Below, piece after piece: positions 43,856 to 53,734 of a stretch of 64,000 nt of DNA. The translations under genes were made by a program, and so were the position numbers. Positions within the stretch are counted from its first letter, which is position 1; each line of letters begins with the position of its first letter. Below the pieces are notes generated by a model. That model was not told where the DNA came from. It ran no database searches and worked only from the letters and a program-made list of their open reading frames with translations. The stretch comes from Hyphomicrobiales bacterium. Its GTDB lineage: Bacteria; Pseudomonadota; Alphaproteobacteria; Rhizobiales; Rhizobiaceae. The stretch is from positions 62,001 to 126,000 of the forward strand of contig UEIJ01000020.1 in the NCBI GenBank assembly GCA_900470195.1, written 5' to 3'.

Positions 43856-46075
43856 TCAGAGGGCACAGGAAACACAGCCCTGCACTTCCGTGCCGGAGAG
43901 CGCCATCTGGCGCAAGCGGATGTAGTAAATGGTCTTGATGCCCTTCTTCCATGCGTAGATTTGCGCGCGGTTGATGTCGCGAGTGGTTGCGGTATCGCGG
44001 AAGAACAGTGTCAGAGACAGGCCCTGGTCGACATGCTGCGTCGCCGCCGCATAAGTGTCGATAATCTTCTCCGGCCCGATCTCGTAGGCATCCTGATAAT
44101 AGTCGAGATTGTCATTGGTCATGAAGGCTGCCGGATAGTACACGCGGCCGATCTTGCCCTCCTTGCGAATTTCAATCTTCGACACGATCGGATGGATCGA
44201 TGAGGTCGAATGGTTGATATAGGAGATCGAGCCGGTCGGCGGCACGGCCTGAAGGTTCTGGTTATAGAGTCCGCCCTCCATCACAGCTTTCTTCAGATCC
44301 CGCCAGTCGTCCTGTGTCGGGATGGCAATGCCAGCCTCTTCGAAGAGTTCACGAACCTTTTCCGTCGCCGGTTGCCAAAGCTGCTCGGTATATTTGCGGA
44401 AATATTCGCCCGATGCATATTTGGATTTCTCAAACCCCTTGAAGGATTTGCCCGTTTCAACCGCGATCCGGTTGGATGCGCGGATCGCGTGATAGGTGAC
44501 CGTATAGAAATAGATATTCGTGAAATCGACGCCTTCGTCCGAACCGTAGTAAATCCGCTCGCGGGCGAGATAACCATGCAGGTTCATCTGGCCGAGACCG
44601 ATGGCATGGCTTTCATCATTGCCGCGAGCGACCGACGGCACGGAACCGATATGGCTCATGTCGGAAACGGCGGTCAGGGCACGGATGGAGGTCTCGATGG
44701 TCTTGCCAAAATCTGGGGAGGCCATTGCTGCTGCAATATTGAGCGAACCCAGATTGCACGAAATATCCTTGCCGAGATGTTCATAGGAAAGGTCTTCGCC
44801 GAAGGTGCTTGCCTCGCTGACCTGCAGGATTTCCGAGCATAGATTGCTCATGGTGATGCGCCCGTCGATCGGGTTGGCGCGGTTCACCGTGTCCTCGAAC
44901 ATGATATAGGGATAACCGGATTCGAACTGGATTTCCGCCAACACCTGAAAGAACTCGCGAGCATTGATCTTTTTCTTGGTGATGCGCACATCATCGACCA
45001 TTTCCCGATATTTTTCGGTCACCGAAATCTCGGTCAGTGGCACGCCGTACGCCCGCTCCACATCATAGGGCGAGAAGAGGTACATATCCTCGTTGTTCTT
45101 CGCCAACTCGAAGGTGATGTCCGGAATGACCACACCAAGCGACAAGGTTTTGATGCGGATTTTCTCGTCGGCATTTTCGCGCTTGGTATCGAGAAAACGC
45201 ATGATGTCCGGGTGATGCGCATGCAGATAGACAGCGCCCGCGCCTTGCCGTGCGCCCAATTGATTGGCGTAGGAAAAGGAATCCTCCAGAAGCTTCATCA
45301 CCGGAATGATGCCCGATGACTGGTTCTGGATCTGCTTGATGGGCGCGCCCGCCTCGCGGATATTGGTGAGGCTCAAGGCGACGCCACCTCCCCGCTTCGA
45401 TAATTGCAAAGCTGAATTGATGGAGCGTCCGATCGACTCCATATTGTCCTCGACCCGCAGCAGAAAACAGGAGACGAGCTCGCCGCGCTGCTTCTTGCCT
45501 GCATTGAGGAAAGTCGGCGTCGCAGGCTGGTAACGGCCCGAAATAATCTCTTCCACCAGATCGCGGGCGAGTTGTTCATTGCCGCGCCCCAGCGCCAGCG
45601 CCACCATGCAGACGCGGTCTTCATAACGCTCCAGATAGCGCTTTCCGTCGAATGTTTTCAGCGTATAGCTGGTGTAATATTTGAACGCGCCGAGAAAGGT
45701 CGGAAACCGGAATTTCTTTGCATAGGCTTCTTCGAAAAGATCGCGCACGAAGTTGAAGGAATACTGATCCAGCACTTCCTGCTCATAATAGCCTTCGTTT
45801 ACCAGATAATCGAGCTTTTCCCGCAGGTTATGGAAAAAGACCGTGTTCTGGTTCACGTGCTGGAGAAAGTATTGCCGTGCGGCTTGCCGGTCGCGGTCAA
45901 GCTGGATTCTGCCCTCGTCATCGTAAAGGTTCAGCATTGCATTGAGCGCATGATAATCCAGCCCGTCCGAGGATTTTGGCGGTTTGCTGCTGGAAATTGC
46001 CACTGGAGCCGCATCCTGCTGCGGCACTGGCCGTGCTTCGCGCTCCCGGATCAGGGTCGTGTCTGCCGTGTCCAA
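43856..46075 (-). CDS. nrdE: Class Ib ribonucleotide reductase alpha subunit NrdE
   Basis: The catalytic subunit reducing NDPs to dNDPs. Recognisable are [40 protein letters not shown], the active-site NLCSEI loop, [25 protein letters not shown] and the redox C-terminus GCVSCAL. The start is uncertain: a TTG at 46075 (GGAA seven bases upstream) gives 739 aa and overlaps nrdI by 25 bp, whereas an upstream ATG at 46159 lies deep inside nrdI. The N-terminus is longer than the roughly 714 aa of enteric NrdE. Confidence 0.96.
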   Translation of the reverse strand: MDTADTTLIREREARPVPQQDAAPVAISSSKPPKSSDGLDYHALNAMLNLYDDEGRIQLDRDRQAARQYFLQHVNQNTVFFHNLREKLDYLVNEGYYEQEVLDQYSFNFVRDLFEEAYAKKFRFPTFLGAFKYYTSYTLKTFDGKRYLERYEDRVCMVALALGRGNEQLARDLVEEIISGRYQPATPTFLNAGKKQRGELVSCFLLRVEDNMESIGRSINSALQLSKRGGGVALSLTNIREAGAPIKQIQNQSSGIIPVMKLLEDSFSYANQLGARQGAGAVYLHAHHPDIMRFLDTKRENADEKIRIKTLSLGVVIPDITFELAKNNEDMYLFSPYDVERAYGVPLTEISVTEKYREMVDDVRITKKKINAREFFQVLAEIQFESGYPYIMFEDTVNRANPIDGRITMSNLCSEILQVSEASTFGEDLSYEHLGKDISCNLGSLNIAAAMASPDFGKTIETSIRALTAVSDMSHIGSVPSVARGNDESHAIGLGQMNLHGYLARERIYYGSDEGVDFTNIYFYTVTYHAIRASNRIAVETGKSFKGFEKSKYASGEYFRKYTEQLWQPATEKVRELFEEAGIAIPTQDDWRDLKKAVMEGGLYNQNLQAVPPTGSISYINHSTSSIHPIVSKIEIRKEGKIGRVYYPAAFMTNDNLDYYQDAYEIGPEKIIDTYAAATQHVDQGLSLTLFFRDTATTRDINRAQIYAWKKGIKTIYYIRLRQMALSGTEVQGCVSCAL

Positions 46076-46458
46076 AATCGTTCCATCCCGTTTTTGACAT
46101 TGCCTATGTCCTGATCGGTCCCCAGAAGCTCGAAGCGGTAGAGATAGGGAACCTGACATTTGGCGGAGATAATGTTGCCGGCGATACAGAAAGCCTCGCC
46201 GAAATTGCTGTTTCCCGCGGCGATGACGCCGCGGATGAAAGAGCGGTTGCTCTCGTCGTTGAGGAAGCGGATCACAGGCTTGGGGACAGCGCCCTTGGAA
46301 CCGCCTCCGCCATAAGTGGGCGTGACGAGCACAAATGGCTCGCGCACCTGCAACCCGCCCGAACCGTCCATCGGAATGCGATTCGACCGCATTCCAAGCC
46401 GTTCAACAAACCGGTGCGTATTCTCCGACCGGCTGGAGAAATAGACGATCAGGCTCAT
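46051..46458 (-). CDS. nrdI: Flavodoxin-like protein NrdI
   Basis: A 135-residue FMN protein that supplies oxidant to assemble the Mn(III)2-tyrosyl cofactor of NrdF. The N-terminus [20 protein letters not shown] contains the FMN phosphate loop, and [24 protein letters not shown] and the [17 protein letters not shown] segment match the family. It lies between nrdH (13 bp) and nrdE (overlap). Confidence 0.96.
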   Translation of the reverse strand: MSLIVYFSSRSENTHRFVERLGMRSNRIPMDGSGGLQVREPFVLVTPTYGGGGSKGAVPKPVIRFLNDESNRSFIRGVIAAGNSNFGEAFCIAGNIISAKCQVPYLYRFELLGTDQDIGNVKNGMERFWTRQTRP

Positions 46459-46471
46459 GAAAACGCGGCCC

Positions 46472-46693
46472 TCAGGCGAGGGTGCTGATCATATCGGGCC
46501 GGAAGCCCGCCCAATGGGATTCTCCTGCCACAACCACCGGCACCTGGCGGTAGCCCATGCCCTGAACGAGATCGAAGGCGTCCGCATCGGCAGAAATATC
46601 GATGACTTCATATTCGATGCCCTGGCGATCAAGGGCGCGTGTGGTAGCCGTGCACTGGACGCAGGCGGGCTTGCTGTAAACGGTGACGTTCAT
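46472..46693 (-). CDS. nrdH: Glutaredoxin-like protein NrdH
   Basis: A 73-residue thioredoxin-fold electron donor for NrdE. The redox site is CVQC (residues 11-14) and the C-terminal WAGFRPDMI motif is diagnostic of NrdH. It is the first gene of the operon, about 320 bp downstream of the B12 riboswitch. Confidence 0.96.
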   Translation of the reverse strand: MNVTVYSKPACVQCTATTRALDRQGIEYEVIDISADADAFDLVQGMGYRQVPVVVAGESHWAGFRPDMISTLA

Positions 46694-47009
46694 TTTTTTC
46701 TCGCTGGTTGGGAGGACGCAAAAAACCGTTCGCGCATCGCAAAATGCGCGTCAAAGGAGATGGAACAGGGGATCGGCCAGCCGCGAATAAGCAGCCGGAT
46801 CGCATAAACTATAACTCGAAAGGAGGACCCGAACTGAAACTGAATAAACTGAACATGGACTTCACCCCGAAGCTACATCCCAGCAAAAGTACGAAGCGGC
46901 TTTGCTTAGGATAATGCGTAAAAACAAAGCGGGAAGTTCGGGGCAGCAACCGGCAAGGCAAAGCTTGCCATATAAGATTGCGCGCCAACCGGACACCCCG
47001 CCCGTGGAC
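46694..47009 (-). other. Leader between the B12 aptamer and nrdH
   Basis: No protein gene is supported here. On the minus strand, the hairpin GCGCA-TTTTGCGA-TGCGC with a later run of TTTTTT (about 46755-46725) could be the expression-platform terminator. GGCAAGC-TTTGCC lies nearer the aptamer. Confidence 0.4.
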
Positions 47010-47190
47010 GTACTCGTTCAAGGCAGGTCTCCTGGCTCACGGATCAACGTCCTGTCCGCCTTCCCAGCCAAAGCCAGTGACGTGATGAACAGAACTCTCC
47101 GCTTACAGTTGCGGGGGCAGCTCCGGCTTTGCCGCATCCGTCATGGATGAAACGCACCGGATTCCCGTCTTAGCTTTCGATCCGACGAAT
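47010..47190 (-). ncRNA. Cobalamin (B12) riboswitch upstream of nrdHIEF
   Basis: On the minus strand the order GGAATCCGGTGCG, CGGAGCTGCCCCCGCAACTG, TAAGCGG, then the B12 box GCCAGGAGACCTGCC (47036-47022) is the classical cobalamin aptamer. It controls a B12-independent reductase, so high cobalamin should lower expression, letting a B12-dependent class II enzyme take over. A short hairpin (CTTTCGAT/ATCGAAAG, 47174-47197) sits at its 5' end. About 300 nt of leader lie between it and nrdH. Confidence 0.95.
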
Positions 47191-47211
47191 CGAAAGAACC
47201 TAGAACACTAT

Positions 47212-47241
47212 ATATAGTAGCTAAAGTTAAAAACTCGTCAA
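47212..47241 (-). promoter_or_regulatory. Promoter of the nrdHIEF leader
   Basis: Minus-strand TTGACG (47241-47236) is followed after 18 bp by CTATAT (47217-47212), the Hyphomicrobiales housekeeping pattern. It lies just upstream of the riboswitch. Confidence 0.7.
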
Positions 47242-47315
47242 TGGATAGTCGGAAACAAGGCGTAAAAACTAGCGGACCATTCCGGCAACCCTACGAATGG
47301 CAGAATTATCGCTGT

Positions 47316-48146
47316 CTATTTTGCGGGGTTGATCGGTTTCGGCCTGAACTCGGGCTTGATAGCCTTGAGCGCCATGCGGTCCACCAGAGCGGGCGCTATC
47401 AGCTTCAACCAGCGCCCCAACCGCATCTGCCGGGTCATCAACACTTCGCGTTTGCGCGCCTGAACACCCGCCAGCATCAGCCGCACGGCTTCCTCGACCG
47501 GCATCATGTCATCCTCGCGCACGCCGCTCGTTCCCAAAGCGGTACCGCTTGCGCCGTAGCCAACTTTGCGAATGTCCGTTTTGACGACACCCGGATAGAC
47601 GATTGTCACGGAAATGCCGCTGGGGTCCAGTTCCGCGCGAAGTGCTTCACAAAACCCGGAAAGAGCGAACTTGGTTCCGCTATAGGCAGTGCGACCCGGC
47701 ACGCCGATCAATCCGGCAACGGATGAGACAGCTACGATCCGCCCCTTGCTTGCAGCAAGATATGGAAGTGCGGCATGGATAGGCCAGACGCTGCCCCAGT
47801 AGTTCAATTCCATCAAATCATGCATCCAATCGAGATCATCCGGCTTGATCTCGGCAAAATTGGCATGCGCCGACATGCCGGCATTCACGATCAGCGTATC
47901 AATGCGGCCATAGGCGGAAACCGCTTTATCGATCAGGGCGATGCAGGCAGCGGGATCCTTAACGTCGGTGGGTATCACAAGGGCCGAGCTGCCCAGTTGC
48001 CGCAATTCGGCGGCAAGCCTCTCCAGCTTGTCGATATTGCGAGCAGCAAGCACAAGAGCAGCATTGGCGCGGTCGCGCCGGGCGATCTGCCGCGCGGTTT
48101 CCGCGCCGATACCATCCGATGCTCCCGTTATGATCGTCACATCCAT
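47316..48146 (-). CDS. Short-chain dehydrogenase/reductase
   Basis: A 276-residue classical SDR. The cofactor loop is TGASDGIG, followed by NAGMSAHA and the catalytic Ser-Tyr-Lys in SSVAGLIGVPGRTAYSGTKFAL. The C-terminal third (IKPEFRPKPINPAK end) is longer than average. It is the last gene of a minus-strand set MFS-DoxX-SDR downstream of a SoxR box and may be a redox-stress oxidoreductase. The start MDVTIITG at 48146 is chosen because upstream codons run back through the DoxX gene. Confidence 0.9.
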   Translation of the reverse strand: MDVTIITGASDGIGAETARQIARRDRANAALVLAARNIDKLERLAAELRQLGSSALVIPTDVKDPAACIALIDKAVSAYGRIDTLIVNAGMSAHANFAEIKPDDLDWMHDLMELNYWGSVWPIHAALPYLAASKGRIVAVSSVAGLIGVPGRTAYSGTKFALSGFCEALRAELDPSGISVTIVYPGVVKTDIRKVGYGASGTALGTSGVREDDMMPVEEAVRLMLAGVQARKREVLMTRQMRLGRWLKLIAPALVDRMALKAIKPEFRPKPINPAK

Positions 48147-48217
48147 GCGCGGCCCTCCCTGCCTATCGTTAAGACGACAGGCAGGGTACAGGCAGGGCAA
48201 TCCGTGCGTCCAGTGGT

Positions 48218-48616
48218 TTAAACCTTGCGCGATAGAATGGCGACGACAGCCAGACCACCGATCAGCGATATGTGCTCCAGCGCCACCGTCATATCCCGGA
48301 AAGCTTCTTCTCCTTCCTTGGCCCAGAACGGGTGCGCAACGGGAATGGTGAGGAACGTGAAGATAGCAAGAGCACCACAAGCCAGCCAGGTTCCGCGATT
48401 GAAGATGATCATCAGCGATCCGATGATTTGCAAAAGCAGGGTCGCGCTGTTGAAAAACCAGCCCGGATAGAGACCGAAGCTTTCCATTTCCGCAGCATTC
48501 CTTCCGAAATCGAAAAGCTTGGCCACCCCGCTGGACCAGAAGACGAAGGTGAGGACGATACGCGCCAGCAAAAGGCTGGCACGGGAATCCAGAATATCGG
48601 CAATGAAACGCGGCAT
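48218..48616 (-). CDS. DoxX-family membrane protein
   Basis: A 132-residue protein with four membrane helices and the DoxX pattern (SLLLARIVLTFVFWSSGVAKLFDF, then FNSATLLLQIIGSLMIIF). DoxX-like proteins are linked to thiosulfate:quinone oxidation and to redox homeostasis, but most are uncharacterised. It starts 3 bp after the MFS stop, so it is co-transcribed with the SoxR-controlled transporter. Confidence 0.87.
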   Translation of the reverse strand: MPRFIADILDSRASLLLARIVLTFVFWSSGVAKLFDFGRNAAEMESFGLYPGWFFNSATLLLQIIGSLMIIFNRGTWLACGALAIFTFLTIPVAHPFWAKEGEEAFRDMTVALEHISLIGGLAVVAILSRKV

Positions 48617-48619
48617 CGG

Positions 48620-50071
48620 TCAATCCTTTCCGCCGGTGATACGGATAACCTTGAATGCGACCACCACGGCAATCGCTGGCGCGAGCGCGAAAATCACCGA
48701 GAGCCAGAGCGAGGCATTTGCCGCGCCTTCCGCGCCTCCGGGCGCGGCAATACCAGCGAAATTCGCAACCATGCCCGCAAGGGCCGTTCCAAAAGCAATG
48801 GCGAAGAGCTGCACGGTCGTCATACCGCCCGCAGCAAGATCCTGCTCGGTCGACGGAGCGCTTTGATAAACGCGGGTGACGAGGCTCGGCCAGGCAAGGC
48901 CGATCCCGAAACCGATCAGGATGAGCCCAAGGCAAACGGGCGCGAGCAGTGACCAGTTGCCGTTACCGTGAACTGGAAGAAACACGGTGAGTAACACCAG
49001 GCCAGCAAGTGCGAGGATTGGGCCTGCCACGACGAGCTTGTCGCCGCCCTTCTCCTGCCATCTGGAACTGAGGAAGGATGCCACTGTCCAGCCAATCGCC
49101 ATCAGCGCCGCCAGATAACCCGCCCATAGCGGAGACTGGCCGTGAAGATGCTGAAGCAGATAAGGCACGTAGATTTCAGGCTGCATGCTGAGCATCAAAA
49201 GCGCAATCGCAAGATAGAGAGCACCGAGCGGCGTCGACAGGCTGAATGAACGGCGCGGCAGCAGACGGGCCTTGGCGTCGCGGTCCACAACTGCGATGAT
49301 GGCGACCATGAATATCGCAGCCCCAAGGCCAACGATCTTCCATAGCGTTTCCTGTGACAGGCTGCCCGCCGACACCGCAAGGACCGCCCCCGTCAGCAGG
49401 ATGAGTTGAAGAACCGGAATGGAAACGCGTTCGTTCTTGTCCCAACTCGAGCGCGGCAGAGTCGCGAATGCCACCACAGTGAAAAGGCCCGAAACGGGCA
49501 GCAACGACCAGAACGCGGCGCGCCATGCGCCATATTCGGCAAAGATGCCGCCGATTGCCGGACCGATCAGTGTCGCCACGCCGAACATTGCAGAAATGAG
49601 ACCGATAGCCCTGCCCCACAGACGCTCCGGTAACACAACACGGGTGAGACCATAGGCAAGCGCGTAGAGGAAGCCGCCACCGAGTCCCTGCACGCTCCGC
49701 CCCGCCAGCATCACAGGCATGTTGATGGCCAGTGACGAAATCAGTGTGCCTGCTGCGAAGAGCAGGGTCGCCACGACGTAGGCGCCTCGCGGACCGGCAC
49801 TTTTCAGGAGCCGCGCGGTAAGTGCCGCCCCGAGAATGGAGGCAACGACGAACAAGGTCGTGGCCCAGGCATAGAAATCCATGCCGCCAATGTCCGCCAC
49901 CACACTCGGCATGACTGTGGTGGCGATGTACATATTGACCGCATGAAGAGTGACCCCACCGGCCAAGGCCAGGGCATAGAGGCCGTTTTTACCGCTTAGA
50001 AGCTCACCCCAGCCTGCAGGCCTGTGGCCTGCATCTCCCGCCGGAATTGTCTCTTCGATCGAACTTTGCAC
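48620..50071 (-). CDS. MFS multidrug efflux transporter (14-helix type) under SoxR control
   Basis: A 483-residue major facilitator with about 14 helices. Motif-like segments include GGVTLHAVNMYIATTVMPSVVADIGGMDFYAW and GRSVQGLGGGFLYALAYG. It probably exports redox-active or toxic organics. The upstream promoter carries a SoxR box in its 19-bp spacer (50107-50137). SoxR-controlled efflux pumps are the rule outside enterics. Confidence 0.9.
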   Translation of the reverse strand: MQSSIEETIPAGDAGHRPAGWGELLSGKNGLYALALAGGVTLHAVNMYIATTVMPSVVADIGGMDFYAWATTLFVVASILGAALTARLLKSAGPRGAYVVATLLFAAGTLISSLAINMPVMLAGRSVQGLGGGFLYALAYGLTRVVLPERLWGRAIGLISAMFGVATLIGPAIGGIFAEYGAWRAAFWSLLPVSGLFTVVAFATLPRSSWDKNERVSIPVLQLILLTGAVLAVSAGSLSQETLWKIVGLGAAIFMVAIIAVVDRDAKARLLPRRSFSLSTPLGALYLAIALLMLSMQPEIYVPYLLQHLHGQSPLWAGYLAALMAIGWTVASFLSSRWQEKGGDKLVVAGPILALAGLVLLTVFLPVHGNGNWSLLAPVCLGLILIGFGIGLAWPSLVTRVYQSAPSTEQDLAAGGMTTVQLFAIAFGTALAGMVANFAGIAAPGGAEGAANASLWLSVIFALAPAIAVVVAFKVIRITGGKD

Positions 50072-50106
50072 TGTCGGCCTCCATGAACTGATTTGTTGCC
50101 GACGGG

Positions 50107-50137
50107 TTTATAGGACCTCAACCTTGATTGAGGTCAA
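50107..50137 (-). promoter_or_regulatory. SoxR-dependent promoter of the MFS gene
   Basis: -35 TTGACC (50137-50132), a 19-bp spacer with the SoxR box CCTCAA-N6-TTGAGG (50116-50133), and -10 TATAAA (50112-50107). The over-long 19-bp spacer is the hallmark of MerR/SoxR-activated promoters. Confidence 0.88.
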
Positions 50138-50260
50138 TAGGCTATTTCCTCTCAAAACATGGGGTTCGGGCAAGTCCGAAAGGTGTCCAAAACCAAGCCA
50201 AATCGCCACTGCGAAGGAGCGCAATGGCGGTTGGGAAGACTCAGTGCGCGTGCTGGAAAG
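50138..50260. other. Spacer between soxR and the MFS promoter
   Basis: A 123-bp stretch with no gene or obvious terminator. SoxR's reading frame ends at 50261. Confidence 0.5.
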
Positions 50261-50746
50261 TCAGATGAGATTGTCGCTCTTGACGATCAATCTTCTGGGA
50301 CCGGCGCCCTGTTGTCCAAGGACGTCGTCGGGATTGCGCAACGGGCATTCGGACAGCGAGAGACAACCGCAGCCGATGCAGCTCGTTATCTGATCGCGAA
50401 GCTGCATGAGACTGTCGATACGCTCCTGAAGCATATCTTTCCAGGCTTCCGAAAAACGTCTCCAGTCCTCCGTTGTCGGTACGTGATCGTGCGGAAGATC
50501 CGCCAGCGCTTCACGAATGATAGCAAGCGGGATGCCCGCGCGTTGCGCGATCTTGATGATGGCGATCCGGCGCAGCACGGCACGGTGATAGCGGCGCTGG
50601 TTGCCTTCCGTTCGCCAACCTTCGATCAGGCCTTTGGTTTCATAGAAATGGACCGTAGAGACCGCCACTCCGGCGCGCCGGGAAACGTCACCAACCGTCA
50701 GGCTTTTCTTGAGACCTGAATGTTCCATATCGTCAAACTCGATCAT
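50261..50746 (-). CDS. soxR: Redox-sensitive transcriptional activator SoxR
   Basis: A 161-residue MerR-family regulator. The HTH is LTVGDVSRRAGVAVSTVHFYETKGLI and a dimerisation helix follows. The [2Fe-2S] cluster motif CIGCGCLSLSEC (C-x2-C-x-C-x5-C) identifies SoxR specifically. Oxidation of the cluster activates target promoters. ATG 50728 (MEHSGLKK) is an alternative start, and 50782 is unlikely. Two perfect SoxR boxes in the window flank this gene on both sides. Confidence 0.95.
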   Translation of the reverse strand: MIEFDDMEHSGLKKSLTVGDVSRRAGVAVSTVHFYETKGLIEGWRTEGNQRRYHRAVLRRIAIIKIAQRAGIPLAIIREALADLPHDHVPTTEDWRRFSEAWKDMLQERIDSLMQLRDQITSCIGCGCLSLSECPLRNPDDVLGQQGAGPRRLIVKSDNLI

Positions 50747-50788
50747 GCCGAATGTGTAGGCCGCAGCCCCGCACAATTGCAAGGCGCG

Positions 50789-51325
50789 TCATAAATCCGC
50801 GTCATGTCTCAGTGCGCGATAATTGCGGCGGGCCCATAGCAACGGGCGCGAACCCAACGGCAGATCGGTATTCGTTACCAGCCCGGCAAAAAGAGTGTGA
50901 TCCGCCATTGGAACGCTGCCCGCCAGTTCGCAATCGATGGCAGCCGAAGCACCGAATAGATGCGGTCTGCCAGACGGCCACTCGCCCCACACACCAATGA
51001 GAAATCTCTGCGCGTAGGGAACCTTTCCCGCAAACGCATCACCGATCATCTCCTGGCCTTCCGCGAGCATGGCAAGTGAGAAGCCGCCATCGGAAATGAT
51101 CGCCGTCGCCAATGCGCTATCGCTTTTCACTGAAACCAGGACCATGGGTGGTTCGGCGGAAAGCGACAACACCGCCGTCACCGTGCGGCCATGAGCTTTC
51201 CCGGCATCGCATGCGGTCACCACGGACACGGTCGCGGCCATCCGCGACATCGCATCCGCAAATTCTCGTTTCGAAACGGTGCCAATTGCGTCGCGGTCTA
51301 TATGCAGCACGTTTCTGTTCATCAT
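50789..51325 (-). CDS. Flavin reductase-domain protein (FMN-binding split barrel)
   Basis: A 178-residue flavin:NAD(P)H reductase-like protein with the split-barrel segments FADAMSRMAATVSVVTACDAGKAHGRTVTAVLSLSAEPPMVLVSV and GASAAIDCELAGSVPMADHTLFAGLV. The start ATG-ATG at 51325 fits family length. It lies between the SoxR-controlled cytochrome c gene (118 bp upstream) and soxR (42 bp downstream), so it may be part of the same redox-stress transcript. The partner monooxygenase is not evident. Confidence 0.87.
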   Translation of the reverse strand: MMNRNVLHIDRDAIGTVSKREFADAMSRMAATVSVVTACDAGKAHGRTVTAVLSLSAEPPMVLVSVKSDSALATAIISDGGFSLAMLAEGQEMIGDAFAGKVPYAQRFLIGVWGEWPSGRPHLFGASAAIDCELAGSVPMADHTLFAGLVTNTDLPLGSRPLLWARRNYRALRHDADL

Positions 51326-51443
51326 CAGAAGCAACCTTTGGCTGGTGTCCCTGCATGGCGCCGGTCGGAATCGCCCCGCAGCGCTTCCGACCGGCCATGG
51401 CCTCACGTCGGGATGTCCGTTCGGCCATATCGGTTCCAAACAG

Positions 51444-51836
51444 CTATTCGGAATGCTGTTTCAGATAGGCGATCATGTTTTCGAGGTCCTTCTCCCTGGT
51501 CAGCCCGGCAAAAGCCATCCAGGTGCCTTTCACCATGGCCTGCGGCTTCTTGAGAAAAGCCTTCAACTCCTCGTCGTTCCAGACCAACCCGTCGGCAGCC
51601 GCCTTGCGCATTGCATCCGAATAGGGATAGCCCGGATAGGAGGCGGCCTTGCGGCCCACCACGCCTTTCAGTGATGGACCGCGTTTGCTTTCGTCGGCAT
51701 CTGCCGTGTGACAGACGGAGCATCGCTTGAAGAGTTTTTCTCCTGCGGCAGCATCTGCCCCCTCACCAAAGGTGGCTGTCGAAACAAAAAGAGCAGTGGA
51801 AAAAGCAAGGGAGACAAGAAGAAGCGGCAAGCGCAT
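51444..51836 (-). CDS. Class I c-type cytochrome (c550/c2-like), SoxR-controlled
   Basis: A 130-residue periplasmic cytochrome with a signal peptide (MRLPLLLVSLAFSTALFVSTATFG). The haem-binding motif is CSVCH (about residue 40), and the distal Met is in VKGTWMAFAGL. The start at 51836 gives a normal signal peptide; 51902 would place the start inside the SoxR promoter. It probably shuttles electrons to oxidases or detoxifies redox cyclers. Confidence 0.92.
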   Translation of the reverse strand: MRLPLLLVSLAFSTALFVSTATFGEGADAAAGEKLFKRCSVCHTADADESKRGPSLKGVVGRKAASYPGYPYSDAMRKAAADGLVWNDEELKAFLKKPQAMVKGTWMAFAGLTREKDLENMIAYLKQHSE

Positions 51837-51865
51837 GGACAATACTCCAAATGATCGGCCATGCT

Positions 51866-51896
51866 TCTCTAGTTCCTCAACCTTGGTTGAGGTCAA
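51866..51896 (-). promoter_or_regulatory. SoxR-dependent promoter of the cytochrome c gene
   Basis: -35 TTGACC (51896-51891), a 19-bp spacer containing CCTCAA-N6-TTGAGG (51875-51892), and -10 TAGAGA (51871-51866). It differs from the MFS promoter box at only one central base (CCTTGG versus CCTTGA). Confidence 0.88.
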
Positions 51897-51924
51897 GAGC
51901 AAATCGCGTTTGCTTCCTCATTTT

Positions 51925-53610
51925 TTAGACACCGCTGACGGGAAAGTTCGCGGCAGCGCTCAACACAGCCCGTATCGACGCGGTTGCAATGTCATCATCA
52001 ACCCCGACGCCGAAGATTTTCGCTCCATCGTGCGTCCGGCATTCGATGTAAGCCGCAGCCTGCGCGTAGGTGCCTCTTTTCAGCGAATGCTCGTGATAAT
52101 CGACGACTTCCAGATCGATCCCGCAACCGGTCTGCAATGCCGAAACAGCGCTTGATATCAAACCATTGCCCCGCCCGGTTATGGCCATTTCCCTGCCGCG
52201 ATGCCGAATCCGCCCGGCGAAGACACGCGCTTCTCCGCTCCGTGCCGACCTGCTTTCTTTGTAATTCAGAAGCTCGAAATCGGCATTCTCTTCCAGATGG
52301 TATACATCGCGGAACAGCGTCCAGATCATTTCGGCAGTCGTTTCCTTGCCGGTATCGTCGGCGAATGCCTGCACGCGACGGCTGAAATCGATTTGCAGCG
52401 GGCGCGGCAGTTTCAGCCCCCGGTCCTGCTCCAGCACCCATGCCACGCCACCCTTGCCCGACTGGCTGTTGACACGGATGACGGCTTCATAGCTTTCACC
52501 GATATCTTTCGGGTCGATGGGCAGATAAGGCATTTCCCATATGCCGTCATTGCGGGTTTCATGCGCAGCGAAACCTTTGCGGATCGCATCCTGATGCGAG
52601 CCGGAAAAGGCTGTATGGACCAGCTCGCCGGCGTAGGGATGGCGCGGATGCACCGGCAGATCGTTGCAATGCTCCACCGTTCGCACCACGGAGCGCATTT
52701 CCGGAAAATACAGCTTGGGGTCGATGCCCTGCGTATAGAAATTGAGCGCCAGCGTAACGAGATCGACATTGCCGGTGCGCTCGCCATTGCCGAACAGACA
52801 ACCCTCGACACGATCGGCGCCAGCCAGCAAGGCCTGTTCCGTCGCAGCCACCGCCGTGCCTCGGTCATTATGCGGATGCACGCTGATAATGACGCTGTCA
52901 CGGCGCGACAGGTTGCGGCAGAACCATTCGATCTGATCCGCATAGACATTCGGCATTGCCACTTCGACCGTAGCAGGGAGGTTCAGGATCGCCTTGTTTT
53001 CGGGCGTTGGCTGCCAGACATCCAGAACACGTTCGCAGATTTCCAGCGCGAAATCAGGCTCGGTAAAGCAGAAGGTTTCCGGCGAATATTCGAAAGTCCA
53101 GCGTGTGTCGGGTTGCTTCCGGCTTTCTTCCAGCATGGCTGTTACGCCACAGACCGCCAGATCAATGATCTCATCCTTTTCCATCTTGAAAACCACGCGG
53201 CGGAACAGCGGCGCGGTAGCATTGTAAAGATGTACGATGGCCTGACGCGCACCGAGCAAGGATTCGAAAGTGCGTGCGATGAGGTCGGCGCGCGATTGGG
53301 TGAGCACCTGAATGGTCACATCGTCGGGTATCAGATTATCTTCGATCAGACGGCGAACAAAATTGAACTCCGTCTGCGAAGCGGAAGGAAACGCAACCTC
53401 GATTTCCTTGAAACCGATTTCCAGAAGCATGCGATAGAAGCGCATTTTCTTTTCGCCGTCCATCGGGTCGGCAAGCGCCTGATTGCCATCGCGCAGATCT
53501 GTCGACACCCAGCGCGGCGCCTGCGTCAGCCGTCGGTTCGGCCACTGGCGATCCGACAGCTCAATTGGAGATATGAAGGGACGGTATTTGCTATCCGGGT
53601 TCTGCATCAT
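51925..53610 (-). CDS. leuA: 2-isopropylmalate synthase
   Basis: This enzyme catalyses the first committed step of leucine biosynthesis, from acetyl-CoA and 2-oxoisovalerate. It is 561 residues long, of the longer LeuA class. The HMGL-like barrel has [24 protein letters not shown] and the metal/His motif [41 protein letters not shown]. The C-terminal allosteric domain starts at about residue 430. ATG 53610 (AGGA nine bases upstream) or 53607 is the start. A long structured leader precedes it (see 53735-53850). Confidence 0.96.
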   Translation of the reverse strand: MMQNPDSKYRPFISPIELSDRQWPNRRLTQAPRWVSTDLRDGNQALADPMDGEKKMRFYRMLLEIGFKEIEVAFPSASQTEFNFVRRLIEDNLIPDDVTIQVLTQSRADLIARTFESLLGARQAIVHLYNATAPLFRRVVFKMEKDEIIDLAVCGVTAMLEESRKQPDTRWTFEYSPETFCFTEPDFALEICERVLDVWQPTPENKAILNLPATVEVAMPNVYADQIEWFCRNLSRRDSVIISVHPHNDRGTAVAATEQALLAGADRVEGCLFGNGERTGNVDLVTLALNFYTQGIDPKLYFPEMRSVVRTVEHCNDLPVHPRHPYAGELVHTAFSGSHQDAIRKGFAAHETRNDGIWEMPYLPIDPKDIGESYEAVIRVNSQSGKGGVAWVLEQDRGLKLPRPLQIDFSRRVQAFADDTGKETTAEMIWTLFRDVYHLEENADFELLNYKESRSARSGEARVFAGRIRHRGREMAITGRGNGLISSAVSALQTGCGIDLEVVDYHEHSLKRGTYAQAAAYIECRTHDGAKIFGVGVDDDIATASIRAVLSAAANFPVSGV

Positions 53611-53734
53611 GACAATAGTTCCTTCGGCTGCACAGAGCAGCAACTGCGACAATGGGAAAGGGATTGACGGCAGGTTACGACCGCCGGGACGCCATCAGGC
53701 CCAACGGTCGCCAGTAAGTCGAAGGAGAAGAAAC

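Noticed and set aside
52201-53667. A 488-codon reading frame antisense to leuA.
   Set aside because: It mirrors the codon structure of leuA, has no family signature and no ribosome site; leuA explains the region.
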